This document shows, in pieces, positions 34,272 to 45,335 of a stretch of 64,000 bases of DNA (positions are counted from its first letter, which is position 1; every line of letters starts with the position of its first letter). The notes beneath the pieces were generated by a model, which was not told where the DNA came from, made no database searches, and saw only the letters and a list, made by a program, of their open reading frames with translations. The DNA lies in the NCBI RefSeq assembly GCF_000471905.2, contig NW_006495906.1, positions 3,230,174-3,294,173 on the forward strand, read 5' to 3'. Source of the DNA: Amborella trichopoda (Eukaryota; Streptophyta; Magnoliopsida; Amborellales; Amborellaceae). The position numbers were made by a program, and so were the translations under genes.

Positions 34272-36509
34272 TGTAACGACCCAAAACAATTTTGAGTCAA
34301 AGAAAAGGACACTCACAGCAAGGAGTGTGAAGCAACACCGTTTGGAGAGGGGAGAGTGAGGCAGCGTCGTGCATGTAACAAAGGAAAAAGAAAAAGTCGT
34401 TCACGTTAAGGGAGGAACACCACATGTGAAATGAACAAACGTCGGCTATGAAGTGAGGGGGTAGCGCCTACTGTGAAGTGAGGGGGGTAGCGCAGGCTAT
34501 GAAGAGAAGGGGTAACACCAACTGTGAAGTGAGAGGGAAACGCCACGAGATTAACGTCGCGCTTGAAAAGTCAGCACCGTCTGTGAAATGGGAGAGCACC
34601 GCCGCATGTGCCAGTGCTGCAAATCAGCAACGTCGTTCATGACAAGAGTGTAACGTCGTGTGTGCTTGGTCAACTTGTACAACTGTCAACTCAGCGCCGT
34701 ACATGTCAGTGTCACCCTTCTCAGAGCCGTGCATGTTCGCCACGTGAGACCCACCGACCCACAGGTACTTAAGACCCACTCTTCTTCACTCCTCCACCTT
34801 TTTGCTCATCTCCCTTCTTCTTCTCCCAACTTTCTCTCTCTAGAACTCAAGTGTTAACCCCTTTGCTGCTGTCTTTGGAGAGCCTTGCCAAGAAGGTTGA
34901 AGTAGTTTGTGTGTGGAGTTTAGGAGCACCGTGATAATCAAGTAAATGAGTCTAGTGATTATGCATCTATAAAGTTGTAGGAATTCATGTTAAGTGTTGA
35001 AAATGGGGAAAAAATACTAGGATGAAATGTATGAGTATGAATGCATTGTGATGAGCTTGAAATCTCAGAAGCCATGATCAATTGAGTTCTGTATATGATT
35101 CCATTTGTGGTGGCAATGTGTGAAGTAGTTGACTTATGGAAACAGTTTAATATGTACTTGGTTTTGCATCATGATTTGCTTTAGCTAATGCAGTATTGAA
35201 TGTTCTTGAACGTATGTTAAACTTGAGAAGGCAAATTTCAAAAACTATGATGGCTCTTGCATCAAACTCTTCAGTGGCCAAACGACATTCAAATGGACCC
35301 AAACTGGTTTTGAATAAATTATATGGTTGTTGACTTCAACGTTTCTTTTTATATCATCTTCAAATTTCCCATGGATTAGAAATTATGGTTCAAAAGGTGT
35401 GGGTATATCACTATTAAAAGATTGAAGAACATTCCTAGACTGTTACTCTTTTTGTACCAAACGTTTGACCTATCAGATGATATCCAAATGCTCTCAAATA
35501 ACCTACATTTGATAGATACATGTGTCTACTATGATGTTTATGTTTTAACCTTGTCCAAATTCTTCATAAATGATGACCTATGCTTTAAATTGTTCATATA
35601 GGTCACTGTTTACAGATTTCACAGGATTTCACAGCTGATACCTCTGTTGTCACAAGCTCTGACTAACCCAACGGAGTCTAAATGCTTCCAAACCATAGTC
35701 GCTTGAAATATCCATGTATGTACTAAAATTTGTATGTCGAACACTTTTTTAAATCCCCTATAGGTTGTGAGTTATACCCCAAAATGTGAGGGTATATTAT
35801 TGTTCACAGTTGCAAAAACTTCCAGCGACTGTCACTCACTTTGTGCCAAGCTTTTGGCCTATCAAATGTTCTCCAAACATCTTCAAACGGCCACCATTTT
35901 AAAGATCTATGTGTAAAATTAGAGTTTCATGCTTTAATCAGTTTGAGAGTCTCTCTAGATTAGGAGTTATGCCTTCAAGAAAGGGGGTACATCACTGTTA
36001 CATAACATGGAGATTTTCAGATTTGTATTGGTTTTAGAAATAAATGGTTACACACTTAAACTCTGTTCAAATGTGCACATTCAATTTTAGACAAGCCTTA
36101 AGTGAGTCTATTTCGAAATCAACTTCTAAACCACACTAAAGCTCTCCATCGTTTGAAAATAGTGCTTTTTCCCATGAGGGTGTCGTAGTGGTGGATGAAA
36201 TGAAATTATATTCACTTGCTGAATGATTCACTGATGCTTTTATGTAACAAGTGTATAGAATGATAACTGATAAAACTAAATGTTATTGAATGGCCTCCCT
36301 ATGATGAGTGTTATTGCCATGGAATTGTTCGAATAATTCTATGCCACTACGCAATAAGTGATGATTTGATAAATGCATATGCTCTGTCATAGCCCTGTAA
36401 TACATATTGCATGAGTGAGATTATGAGTTATGAATGTTAATTGACGAGTGTAAATGTCATGAGATAGCCCTCTTATGACGGATGCCTTATGTTAAGTGGC
36501 ATAGGGTAC
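34272..36509 (+). mobile_element. Family F LTR, copy 2
   Basis: It begins TGTAACGACCCAAAAC, the usual style of gypsy LTR starts. It continues with 25-28 bp repeats (34445-34545), a GGTACTTAAGACC promoter-like box at 34763, a leader matching F copy 1 and the ~190-bp tandem units. At 36509 it is cut by the 3' end of L copy 4. The part 36180-36500, with GCCACTACGCAATAAGTG-type phrases, is weakly similar to the 75-bp units of family D. Confidence 0.55.
35250..36010 (+). repeat. Diverged ~193-bp tandem units in F LTR copy 2
   Basis: Phrases of the type GATTAG.AGTTATG recur near 35378, 35567, 35766 and 35959. Each is followed by GGGTATATCACTGTT and later AAATG.TCTCAAA. They are homologous to the units at 15000-15735. 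Confidence 0.6.
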
Positions 36510-37379
36510 AGGTTAGGTGCCTCGATCTCGTCCTCTAGATCCAGATGATTTGGTGCCACGCGTTTCGGGTTTCGGGAGAACCTAGGACTTGTGAGATCGC
36601 TCTAACGAGAACCTTGCTCTGGAGCGAGGAAAGGTATATCAACCGATGAGAGAGGAATTTAAGGTGGGATCGGGACTTACCTGGGATGGCTCGCATGGGC
36701 ACCCTATTAGATCACGAAGAATGTCCCCCAGTCATAGAACTGGTTTGAAATCACCTCCCTTGGCCTGTACTCTCTTGTTTCTATAATCACACACACACGG
36801 TTAATTTTCAAGACAAGTGGGTCAAGTGACCCCTCCTTGTCTTTGGGCGAATGCATATAAGCATGCACATTCAAAAGAGGAAAAAAGGGGAAAGAGAATA
36901 GATGGAAGAAGCAGAGAGAGATAAAATAGGGGAATGGGGGAGATAAGAATTTGACTAGGTGGCTAGATTAACACAATAGCTAGACCAGCAAGTGATTGAC
37001 CTGTCGTGGTAACAAGACAGGCACGGTAACTAGACCGCCACAACGACAATACTACTAGATGACAGAATGATCATTGATTGGTCTAGAATGGTGGCTAGCC
37101 TATGGGGGCAGTAAGGCGAGCATAATGACTAAAACCGGCACAACGACAACACTGCTAGACGATGAGACTATCATGGTAGCGCTTGACTTAGCTTCCCTTG
37201 ATCAAACGAGAGGGAAAGAAGGAGAAGACAGAAAAGAGAGAGGGAAAGGCATGCACAGTACTACTGATGTCGTGCATATGAGAAAAAGAGAGTAAAGAGA
37301 GAGAGAGAAAAAGAAGAAGAAGAAAGGAGCGGTAAGACAAAAGAAGAAAGGGGAAGAAGACAGAAGAAAGGGGGAGACA

Positions 37380-38280
37380 AGAGAGAAGGGGAACATGGAC
37401 AGCGATGGACTTCCACCAACCATGACAGAGGAGAGAGAAAGTAGAAAGAAATATGAGAGGTGATAGGCTTCCGTCGTCCATGATAGAGAAGAGAAGAGAG
37501 AGAAAAAATGGGCAACGATGTTCTTCCACCGTCCATGAGAAAGAAGAGAAGAGAGAGAAAATATGGTCGACGATGTGCTTCCATTGTTCATGACAGAGAA
37601 GAGAAGAGAGAGAAAACATGAGCAGTGATATGCTTCTGCTGTCCATGACAAACAAGAGAAGAGAGAGAAAACATGGGTGGTGATATGCTTCTATTGTCCA
37701 TGATAGATACGAGAAGAGAGAGAAAACATGGGCAGTGATGTCCTTCTATTGTCCATGATAGAGAAGAGAAGAGAGAGAAAACATGGGCAGCGATGTGCTT
37801 CTACCATCCATAGTAGAGAAGAGAAGAGAGAGAAAACATGGGCGATGATGTGCTTCTATTTTCCATGATAGAGAAAAGAAGAGCGAGAAAACATGGAAGG
37901 TGATGAGCTTCCACCGTCCATGGTAGGATTGAGAAGTTAGGAGAGTGAAAACATGGACGGCGATGAGCTTCCACCGTCCATGGTAGGATTGAGAAGTTAG
38001 GAGAGTGAAAACATGGACGACGATGAGCTTCCACCGTTCATAATAGAGAAAAGAGGAGGAAGAAAACATGGACGGCAATGAGCTTCCGCCATTCATGATA
38101 GGATTGAGAATTTACGAGAGAGCGAAGACATGGACGACGATGAGCTTTCATAGTCCATAATAGAGAAAAGAAGAGGAAAGAGAAAACATGGACGACGATG
38201 AGTTTTTACCGTTCATGATAGAGAAATTAGAAGAGAGAGAAGACATGGATGGTGATGAGCTTCCACCGTCCATGATACAG
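37380..38280 (-). repeat. 55-bp to 60-bp tandem array in L copy 4, about 15 copies
   Basis: On the plus strand units read GAGAAGAGAGAGAAAACATG, then a GGCAGTGATGTGCTTC block, then a TCCATGAT block. Starts at 37627, 37682, 37737 and 37792 give an exact 55-bp period. From about 37920 the unit is 60 bp, with two nearly identical copies. The 60-bp units keep a minus-strand frame open as 20-residue repeats. Confidence 0.9.
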
Positions 38281-38394
38281 GGGAATAAGAGGAACTTTGA
38301 TAGAAGCCCGGCCCGTCACTCGAGTTAAGGCCTTGCTCACTATCTATGCCATAGAGGTAGAAGGACATCACACTCGAGGATAGGCTACACCATG

Positions 38395-38712
38395 CATGAT
38401 TAAAGAAGAAAGAGAGAGAATGAAAGTGAATAAAGAAGAAAGGAAAGATAGGAGAGAGAAGGAAAGTGGATAATGAAAATCAAAGAAAAAAAAGGAAAGA
38501 AAGATATAGATGAGAGGAGAGAGAAAGATAGGGATAGAGGAAAAGAGAGAGAAAGAGAGAGATGAGAGGAGAAAAGAGAAAGAGAGACGAGAAGAGAAGA
38601 GAGAGAAAGAGATATGAGAGGAAGAGAGAGATGAGAGAGATGAGAGCAAGAGAGAAAGAGAGATGAGAGGAGGAGAGAGAAAGAGAGAGATGAGAGGAGG
38701 AGAGAGAAAATT
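38395..38712 (+). repeat. Expanded polypurine tract (about 320 bp)
   Basis: The plus strand is almost entirely A and G with isolated T or C, built from GAGA, AAAGA and GATGAGAGGAG units. It sits where copies 1-3 carry a pyrimidine tract of only about 70 bp. Confidence 0.9.
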
Positions 38713-41700
38713 ACCTTCACCAAAGGGTACCAAACTTTTCTTCTCTTTCCTCTCTCTCTCTCTCTCTCCCTCCAAGACGTACCCACAATTTCAATGTAAA
38801 AACTCTCAAATTTTATTGATGATAGAATTGGGCCCAAACATAGGTGTACACCCAAAAACTACCTAAATTGATGATAATTATAACTTAATTGAATTAAAAT
38901 AATTCTAAAATTGGGTGCAAAAGGACTACTTTGCCTTTGCTCAACAATACATTAAATTTTAAAATAGTCCTTGCTGCTGCCCTAAAACTTGCATGATCTT
39001 TCATGGATGATCCGGGGTTGCTCCGGCGTTTGTTTGACCGAAAGATGATTGCTTTCTTGTAAGGGTCGGCATGGCGATTGATTTGATACTAACTTCGAGC
39101 CATGAATCACGTTTTTGGGCGACGATCATGCAAGTCAAAATTTGTATAGATCTTGGAAACTTCGGATCGATAGTGTGTTTTGTTCTTGATGTTTTTCCTT
39201 AGTTTCTTATTTGAATCACACTGAGTATGCTGTCATGATCACCTTGCAATGAGCGCAACTTAATTTCATGTCCGAATGAAGATTTTGTCAACTTGAGTTT
39301 TTGACTTTTGATCGGAATCTGAAAATCCAGCAGCCAGAATCTACGACAACATTGATTCCTTCGTGTGCCGAATCCAATCATTAATCATACACAGAGTTCG
39401 AACCATAAATGGCCTCTGACCTTACGAACATAATGCAATTGGTTTTGCATTAATCGAATACGTGAGCACCGTGCTATGGTTGCTCGAGTGAGGCCTGTTG
39501 TTCTTGAATTTTCTAAAATTATGTTCACTAATCGCCAACTTATCTCTAGTTTTTCTCCCTGCATGGGCATCGTCACGGGTCGTACCACATATCAAAATTC
39601 TCCTCTTGATGAGACGAACACACTCACCAAATTTGAGTGTGATCTGACTCAGAACGATGACATACAGGTCTTCAAAGTTGCTACTAAGGACTGTGCACAC
39701 CAGTCTCCTTTAATGGAGATTAGTGCAGGGAGGCCGTACACAGGAAAAGCGTGCAACCTACCCCGTTTTAATGCTTCACCAGTAACTTTGTCCTAGAATG
39801 TCTGATTAAGCTCAAACTTGACCCCTAAGGGTTTTTTACCGTGTTGGATCTAATGGTAGTGGTCCCACAGCTGTTTGACGCACGAAAAATTGAGTTCTAA
39901 TTATGGGGTCTGTTTTTGGGCGCTAGAGGCTGATTGTTTTGAAATTGCTTCTTTGTTTGCACTGCCTTAGACATGTCGGATTGTGACGAAACTTGATAGG
40001 TGGCCTTTTGAAGTGCTTAGGACATTCTGAGACTTTCAGGAATTTCATTGTATGTTGAGGCTTTATTGACCTGCTTCCTCTTTATTCCACATCAAGGGCC
40101 AAAGTGCTGAAAAATGTGTTCAAACAGCTTGTCCCACCAAATGTTATGTTTCAATAGAAGCGAGAAGGACTACATTCAAAAAATTTCCTTCAGCTTTGTT
40201 ATTTTTTTCTTCCCAGCCACAAGACCACATGAACACCGAGGAGATTCAAGCAATGTTATAACTAGGATGCTTGGACGTTTGGATGCAATGTACAAGTCCA
40301 TTTGTGGAGACTTTAGGGGGAGAAGAGACTATTTTGAGGGATCCTATCAAAGTCCTCACCCTTGTGTGGACTGTTTGTGATTCTGAAGCTGGGGATTTTG
40401 TACGGACCTCATAAGTCAAAATAAGGCCCATTTGGCAATCAAGTGCAGTGTTGAAGGGCATTTTTCCCATTTAGTTTGGGTTTTTGTATCCTCTGGTGTT
40501 GATCCACGTTTCGAGGATTTTGTTCATTCTGGATGGTCTGCTGAAGGGCCTTTGGTGGCATCCATCTGTGTTGTGCACTAGATATTCCTTGGAGGGAAGG
40601 TTACCTTAGTTTATCAAGGTGACCGGCTTTAGGTATAACCCTTGCCCACTGCTAGCAGTTTCAACAATCAAGATACCTCTCTTCTTCTTCCTAAGCAACC
40701 CCTGAGGATTCAATCCTAATTGCTGCATAACAGGTCCAAAGTCATGGCTGACTTGGCTTTCTTAGGGCGTCTTCAACATCTTTGAAGTGTGTTAGTGACC
40801 TTGTGGGAATAATGCTCTTCTTCATGAGACTTGTCCTGCCTTCTTAGCAAGTTTTTTGTCCTTCGAGTCCTTTTTACGAATGGACTCAGGCTGTCGGAAT
40901 CTTACTTGATGCTCGGATTTTTCGATCTTAGTATTGTGACACCAAGGATTTTTCTCTTTGAGTGTGGGCTGAAGCTGCTTGTTGAGGCGAATGCTGCATT
41001 AACCTTCTTATTGGTCCAAGCACCCTTTTGTGGGTTTTCACTTGGATTTGGGAAGTGACATCGTAGAGACGGTTTTCACCACCTTCCTTTTATTTAAGGT
41101 TCTTTTACCCATGACCTTTCAGTCATGTCCACCCTTATTTTCCATTTTTACTCACAATGCCATTTGGGGTTTTCACCATGCCCGGGTTATTTTCACGGAA
41201 CTCTTTTCTCATGGTTACATGGCCGCGTCAATCTATCGTTTTTACTCATGGCGTTCCCTTGCCCAGGTATACACCATGCCCCTTTTGTTTTATGAGGCAT
41301 GTTTAAGGTCATGCCTTCAGGACCTGTGCGAAGCCTTTTAACGTCATGGGGCCAAGACGTGCACCATAGTTTAAGGTCATACAGCTGGACCATGGTGGTG
41401 ATGAATGGCGGTCTGTGGAGGCCATGAAGAGAGTATGGTGGTGGTTTTGACTCACTTTGGGGAGATGGCATGAGGCTGCCTATAAAAGATGGATGATGTA
41501 TGGGTGGAAGGTGAAAAGTGATGACCCACTAGCTTACAGCGAGTATGACTGGCGGGATGGCTTGCCATTTTGTGAGCATGGGTGAGACTCACTGGGAAAT
41601 GATGAAGGATGATGAAATGAATGAGCTCATTGAGGAGGTAATGAAGGTGAAGCGCACACATGACGGGTCGGTTAGGGAAGTCATGCATGAAGATTCACGT

Positions 41701-41799
41701 AAAAGGCGTGTGCGTGTGTGTGTGGGGTGTGTTTAAGGTCATGTCTCGAGGACCTATGCAAAGTAGTTTAAAGTCATGCGGCTAGGATGTGCACTATGG

Positions 41800-42140
41800 T
41801 TTAAGGTCATATAGCTTGGACCATGGTTATGTAGTTTAAAGTCATGCAACTAGGACCATGCAGTTTAAGGTCGAGCAACTAGACCTCCACTATAGTTTAA
41901 GGTCATATAGTTTGGATCATGGTGCAAACCCTTTTAAAGTAATGTAGCCAGGACGTGCACTATGGTTTAAGGTCATATAGCTTGGACTATAGCTATGCTG
42001 TTTAAAGTCATGTAGCTAGGACCATGCAGTTTAAATGTTGTGCAACTAGACCTCCTCTATAGTTGAAGGCTATATAGTTTGGACCATGGAGTTTAGGGTC
42101 GTGCATCTAGACTAAGGCTGTGCAGTTTAAGGTGATGCAG
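41800..42140 (+). repeat. 96-bp higher-order satellite array in L copy 4
   Basis: Subunits of 35, 29 and 32 bp, each starting GTTTAA, follow in fixed order (GTTTAAGGTCATATAG, GTTTAAAGTCATGCA, GTTTAAGGTCGAGCA). One order break lies near 41930. Confidence 0.8.
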
Positions 42141-42199
42141 CCCGGACCATGACATGGTCGCCCAGTAGGTGAAGCTTTTATGGGGAATAGGTCTATGAA

Positions 42200-42640
42200 T
42201 GGTAATTTGACTCCCTGCGAATAAAATGATAGCAGGGGTTTGAGATGGGAAGCAAACTTCACTAGGGATTAGGGGATGATAGCAGGGGTTTTAGATGGGA
42301 AGCAGACTTCACTAGGGATTAGGGGACGAGTGTGACTCCAAGGTGAAACAACATGAAACTCCATAGGGAATAAGCTCATGGAAGGTAACCCGACTCTTGA
42401 GGCTAAGACAGCTTGGTGTGAGACTGACCCACAGGGGATCAAAGGGGTAAGCATGACCTTTAACTCTGTTGGGGATCAATGGACTGTAGTACGAGTGTAA
42501 TTGCTACTAGGGATAAGAGACAATAACTTGTTCTTGACTCCATGAGGGATGACAAGTCATGACATGGGTGCAACTCAACTGAGGATGAATGGAAATGGTG
42601 TGATCATTACTCCACTGGGGATAGTTGTGAGACGTGCATG
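42200..42640 (+). repeat. GGGGAT-rich degenerate repeats at L start
   Basis: Phrases of the type ACTCCACTGGGGAT recur irregularly about every 45-70 bp, with one near-exact duplication at 42225-42325 (GATGATAGCAGGGGTTT). The homologous stretch is 48690-49080. Confidence 0.6.
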
Positions 42641-43825
42641 GCGAAAACCTAGTGTTGGCAACACATGCACAACATTATCTTGGGGAGTGTATGACAATGG
42701 TCCGGGCCAGTAGCGACATTGACATATGCAGCGCCAGTATGAGCGACAACAACACACGTGGTGATAGATGTTTTAAGAACACAATCAGCATTGTGCACAG
42801 TCGTGATGGGGCATGCATGTAATTCGACAGTGACAAAGAGAGGGCGATTATGAAAATTTTCTCCCCACTGCAGATCATCCTCTAAAAAGGTGATTGGCAT
42901 ATATCCTTCTAAAATCGCCGGGTCCACTTCAATAGGTTCTACTTCGGTCTCGTACATCTCTGGCTTAGAGAGAGCATGAACCAAAGCCATCCGGTAATCC
43001 TTCAAGAGCATGAGGGTGTCGTAGATACTAAGGAGAGCTGGAAGCTTCCGTAGATGCCCTATCACATCACATTCTACCTTTTCTTTATCAAGGCCTTATG
43101 CTCCTAGTCTTTCCATTGGTTTGGGTGGTGTGTTGGGTTGAGGAGCATGATTGAGTGGAAGAGGTTTATTTGGAAGTGATTGAGTATATAGAATCAGAGT
43201 TGTCCCCTGGAATTGGAAAATAAGTGGACTGTTTGAGGTATTAGGATTGGGAAGGAGCCCAGGAAGCTGTAAAATAGGTAAATTAGTCTTTGAGTTAGGG
43301 GGCAGTGGCGGACTAAGGAACTTTAAGGTGCCCAGCTTCTACGGTAGAGGTTACAGCATCCTCCCCAATCTGAGATTTATCTGCCCCATGATGGGTGTTG
43401 CTCCTGAGATTTGCATCATGTGGCAAGCTTCCTGAGAGTAGATACTTTGCCCTCTTGACTCTCCCAGTCTCTGCTCAAAATCGGGCTCACGGGGCCACTG
43501 GGGTTTCTTTGGCTTCGACTTTTTGTGCTTCATTGAAGAGGATGGTTGTGCTTTAGCTCTAGCTTCCAGGGCATCAGCAACTGATAGGAATCCTGCCACA
43601 TGTACCAAGGTCTTTCTCAAGGCTTTCGTTTCATCCTGCTTATGTTGGACTCTTCAAGTTCCCTATCGAGAGCCTCGAAATCCGTACATATCAAAATTGT
43701 ACCTACCGAATACGTAGAGGAGGATGGATTAGAAGAAAAAGAAGAAGAGGGAGAAGGGTTAGAAGGTAGGGGACTTTTAAGGTCGTTCCCCTCATCAGAC
43801 GGATCTGGGCAGCTTTTTGAATCAT
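42641..43825 (-). pseudogene. C2: gag-protease remnant between two L LTRs
   Basis: The open piece 42649-43065 encodes MIGHLRKLPALLSIYDTLML, then DYRMALVHALSKPEMYE, then an acidic segment and GYMPITFLEDDLQWGENFHN, RPLFVTVE. This is the conserved Tat/Ogre segment just before the protease catalytic site. The reading then turns into unrelated sequence, so protease itself is cut off. The piece 43351-43620 carries LSVADALEARAKAQ and a KPKKPQWPREPDFEQRLG segment related to C1 at 8231-8470. Flanking L LTRs in the same orientation make this the internal part of one element, with most of the polyprotein deleted. Confidence 0.7.
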
Positions 43826-44639
43826 TGGTTAGGTGCCTCCATCTTGCCCTCTGGATTGTTCACGATCGGAGGAAACGTGTCTCTAGTTTCAGAGGAGACC
43901 CGGGACTTTTGAGATCGTTCTCTTGGGATCCTCGTTCGACAATGAGGGCAAGTGTTACTAACTGGTGAGAGAGGAATTTAAGGTAGGTTCGGGAGTTACT
44001 CGGACTGGCTCGCATGGGTGCCCTCTTAAATCTTGAAGAAAGCAGCACGTCAGTGAAAATTGGTTCGAAATTGCCTCCCTTAGCTTATATTCTCCTAGTT
44101 TCTTATGGAAAATATTATAAGACAGGTGGGACGACGGACCTCACCTTTTCCTCTTTGGGGAACGTACACAAGCATGCGCACTCAAAATAAGAAGAGAAGA
44201 ATAAGAGAAGAAGAATGGGGGAGAGAAGAATTTGATTAGGCGGGGAGATCAACGGAGTGACTAAGTTAGTGAATAATTGGCTTGATGTAGTAGTAAAATG
44301 GGCTTGCTAACTCAGACCAGCTCACAGGATTACCATTAAACATCAATATCAATACTGACTAGCTAGGCACGATGATTAATCTGTTGTGGCAATAAAGCGA
44401 GCACAGTAATTTTGAAACAACAACATTACGGCTAGACGACAGGACTATCATAAGAGGTTAATCTCAACCCTTCTTGATCAAACGAAAGGATAACATAAAT
44501 AAAAAACATAAAGAGAGAGTAAGAAATAAGAGAACAAGAAAGAGAAGAGAGAAAGAGAAGAAGAGAAAAAAAGAAGGAGAAAATTGTGAGAAAAGAGAGA
44601 AGGAAGGAAAAAAATTTGAGAGACACAGTCGGCACTAGC

Positions 44640-45140
44640 CATCGCCGGCTGTGTTAGAAGAGGAAAAGAAGCAAAGACACAATTAGCACTAGGCATCTTC
44701 GGCTGGGTTGAAAGGAGAAGAGAGAAAGATGCACTCAGCGTTAGGCTTTGTCGACTGTATTTAAGAAATGAGGAGAGAGAAGATGTAGTTGGCGTTGGGC
44801 ATCACCGGCAGGGTTGGAATGAGAAGAGAGAAAAGATGCAGTTAGTGCTAGGCATCCCCGGCTTGGGTGGAAAGAGAAGAGAGAAAAGATGTAGTCGACG
44901 CTAGGCTTCACCGACTATATTAGATAGAGAAGAGAGAGGAGATGCAGTCAGTGCTAGATTTTGTCGATTGTGTCTGACAGAGAAAAGAGAGAAGATGCAG
45001 TCAGTTTTAGGCCTCATCAGTTGTGTTTGCCAGAGAAGAGAGAGAAGATGAAGTCAACACTAGGCTTCGCTGACTGTGTCTGAGAGAGAAGACAGAGAAG
45101 ATGCAGTCGACGCTAACTTCGTCGACTATGTCAGATGAAG
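44640..45140 (-). repeat. 53-bp tandem array in L copy 5, about 9 copies
   Basis: Plus-strand units read AGATGCAGTCAGTGCTAGGC, TTCGTCGACTGTGT, then GAGAGAGAAGAGAGAGA. From 44830 the period is steady at 53 bp. The unit is a diverged relative of the 55-bp unit in copy 4 at the matching position. Confidence 0.85.
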
Positions 45141-45335
45141 AACAGAGGGAGATAAAGATGAGAAGAAGAGAGAGAAAGAGAGATAGAGAGGAGAAGAAGA
45201 GAGAGAAAAAGAGATAATGATGAGAAGAGGAGAGAGATAGAGAGATAGAGATGAGAAAAAGAGAGATATAGATGAGAAGAAGAAAGAAAGAGAGATAGAG
45301 ATGAGAGGAAGAGAGAAAGAGAGATAGAGACCTCT
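45140..45335 (+). repeat. Polypurine tract in L copy 5 (about 195 bp)
   Basis: GAGA, GATAGAGATGAGA and AAGAGAGAAAGAGA units fill this segment. It is the counterpart of 38395-38712 and intermediate in length between that tract and copies 1-3. Confidence 0.9.

Larger units (their letters stand above)
36510..42640 (-). mobile_element. Family L giant LTR, copy 4 (3' LTR)
   Basis: Reading on the minus strand, the order is a GGGGAT-rich repeat part (42200-42640), the 96-bp higher-order satellite, the YAHT-type frame region, a mid part, an A/T-rich pre-promoter region near 38900, an expanded polypyrimidine tract, an expanded 55/60-bp array and the end block. It is collinear with copies 1 and 5. The TATA context is preserved in outline but TATATATA has become TATCATCA. 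The length of about 6.1 kb is large even for Ogre-type LTRs, and the two internal expansions account for over 1 kb of it. Confidence 0.7.

Noticed and set aside
37188-38096. Ser/Leu/Phe-rich frames of 107-155 codons on the minus strand, resembling membrane proteins
   Set aside because: They are translations of the 55/60-bp array and purine-rich sequence. All three frames stay open and the hydrophobic look comes from TCTTCT-type codons.
38368-38855. 135- and 151-codon SLSLSS-type frames
   Set aside because: Low-complexity translation of the polypurine tract.
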